DNA from: Candidatus Opimibacter skivensis
GTDB lineage: Bacteria; Bacteroidota; Bacteroidia; Chitinophagales; Saprospiraceae
Length of the DNA: 64,000 nt
Assembly (NCBI GenBank): GCA_016722045.1
Contig: JADKGY010000006.1
Span: forward strand, 124,001 to 188,000
Reading direction: 5' to 3'
In this document: positions 63,866-64,000 of the stretch, in pieces
Numbering within the stretch: position 1 is the stretch's first letter
How the letters are laid out: each line of letters starts with the position of its first letter
Notes under the pieces: generated by a model
The model's input: the letters and a program-made list of their open reading frames with translations, nothing else
Told to the model about the DNA's origin: nothing
Database searches by the model: none
Program-made: the position numbers and the translations under genes

Positions 63866-64000
63866 ATGAATGAGTCAAAACATCTCCCCTTCCATCTTTT
63901 TTTCCTTCTCTGTTTCATCGGGACTTCCTTTCTTTCCGCCCAACCATTTTCATCGCGCCATTTCGAAATAGAAAAATTAGATGACGGGGTGTGGGCCGCC
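63866..64000 (+). CDS. Secreted MBL-fold hydrolase, N terminus only
   Basis: First 45 codons. Signal peptide (FHLFFLLCFIGTSFLSAQ), then SSRHFEIEKLDDGVWAA, which matches the usual opening of metallo-beta-lactamase-fold hydrolases (FxxxKLADGVYAA). The HxHxD metal motif would lie beyond the window edge. Family call is tentative because only the first strand is visible. Confidence 0.5.
   Translation, partial: MNESKHLPFHLFFLLCFIGTSFLSAQPFSSRHFEIEKLDDGVWAA

Noticed and set aside
1..64000. rRNA, tRNA, tmRNA, prophage or insertion-sequence genes
   Set aside because: None was recognised on either strand; no transposase, integrase or phage structural gene motif was seen.

Overview
The window comes from a Bacteroidota genome, most likely a Saprospiraceae/Chitinophagales-type bacterium. 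This is inferred from type IX secretion sorting domains (type A and type B), DUF5777 barrels, a DUF4292 lipoprotein next to an EnvC-like protein, acpP-fabF-rnc order, TAnnTTTG-type promoter elements, and a eukaryote-like kynurenine pathway. No rRNA, tRNA or CRISPR array was seen.

Layout. 1-1.9 kb: the 5' part of a secreted GH9 glycosidase plus a decayed copy of its 5' end. 2.0-11.3 kb: an electron-transfer locus on the + strand. It encodes a haem lipoprotein, a DUF5777 barrel, a small Tat protein, a Tat-exported ferredoxin-like Fe-S protein, an NrfD-type quinone-interacting membrane protein, an anchored Ig-like protein, a monohaem cytochrome, a stand-alone ResB-like protein, a hexahaem lipoprotein with a collagen-like stalk and a second DUF5777 barrel. 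No molybdopterin catalytic subunit is present. This is the best candidate for an undescribed system. 11.3-23.6 kb (- strand): M29 aminopeptidase, hflX, a 1,234-residue T9SS surface protein, a TPR/DUF4292/EnvC operon and pyk. 23.9-26.4 kb: acpP-fabF-rnc. 27-33 kb (- strand): a T9SS secreted protein, dapA, a DUF6913-like gene, accA and two short-chain dehydrogenases. 33.4-44.3 kb: tryptophan catabolism (tryptophan dioxygenase, kmo, kynU, 3-hydroxyanthranilate dioxygenase, ACMS decarboxylase, semialdehyde dehydrogenase, aminomuconate deaminase) with an embedded GH13 enzyme and an unknown gene. 44.4-64 kb: LpxH-like phosphatase, double TonB-C protein, two Hsp20s, a nucleotidyltransferase pair, pirin, cytochrome c, anmK, an epimerase, an HTH regulator, a MltD-like transglycosylase, thrS, an ice-binding-type lipoprotein, a BNR-propeller T9SS protein, a TMEM175-type channel, a zinc-ribbon protein and the start of an MBL-fold hydrolase.

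The tryptophan genes together convert tryptophan through kynurenine, 3-hydroxykynurenine, 3-hydroxyanthranilate and aminocarboxymuconate semialdehyde to 2-aminomuconate and its deamination product. Only the kynurenine formamidase is not seen.

Intergenic DNA is unusually rich in structure. There are short tandem repeats of 6-12 bp that repeatedly begin on the stop codon of the preceding gene, fold-back elements, hairpin arrays and long palindromes. Several genes (an hsp20, the epimerase, the transglycosylase, thrS and the T9SS gene near 27 kb) carry single-base frame breaks, most of them in homopolymers, and one 160-bp patch is almost pure homopolymer. These are more likely consensus errors than real gene death.
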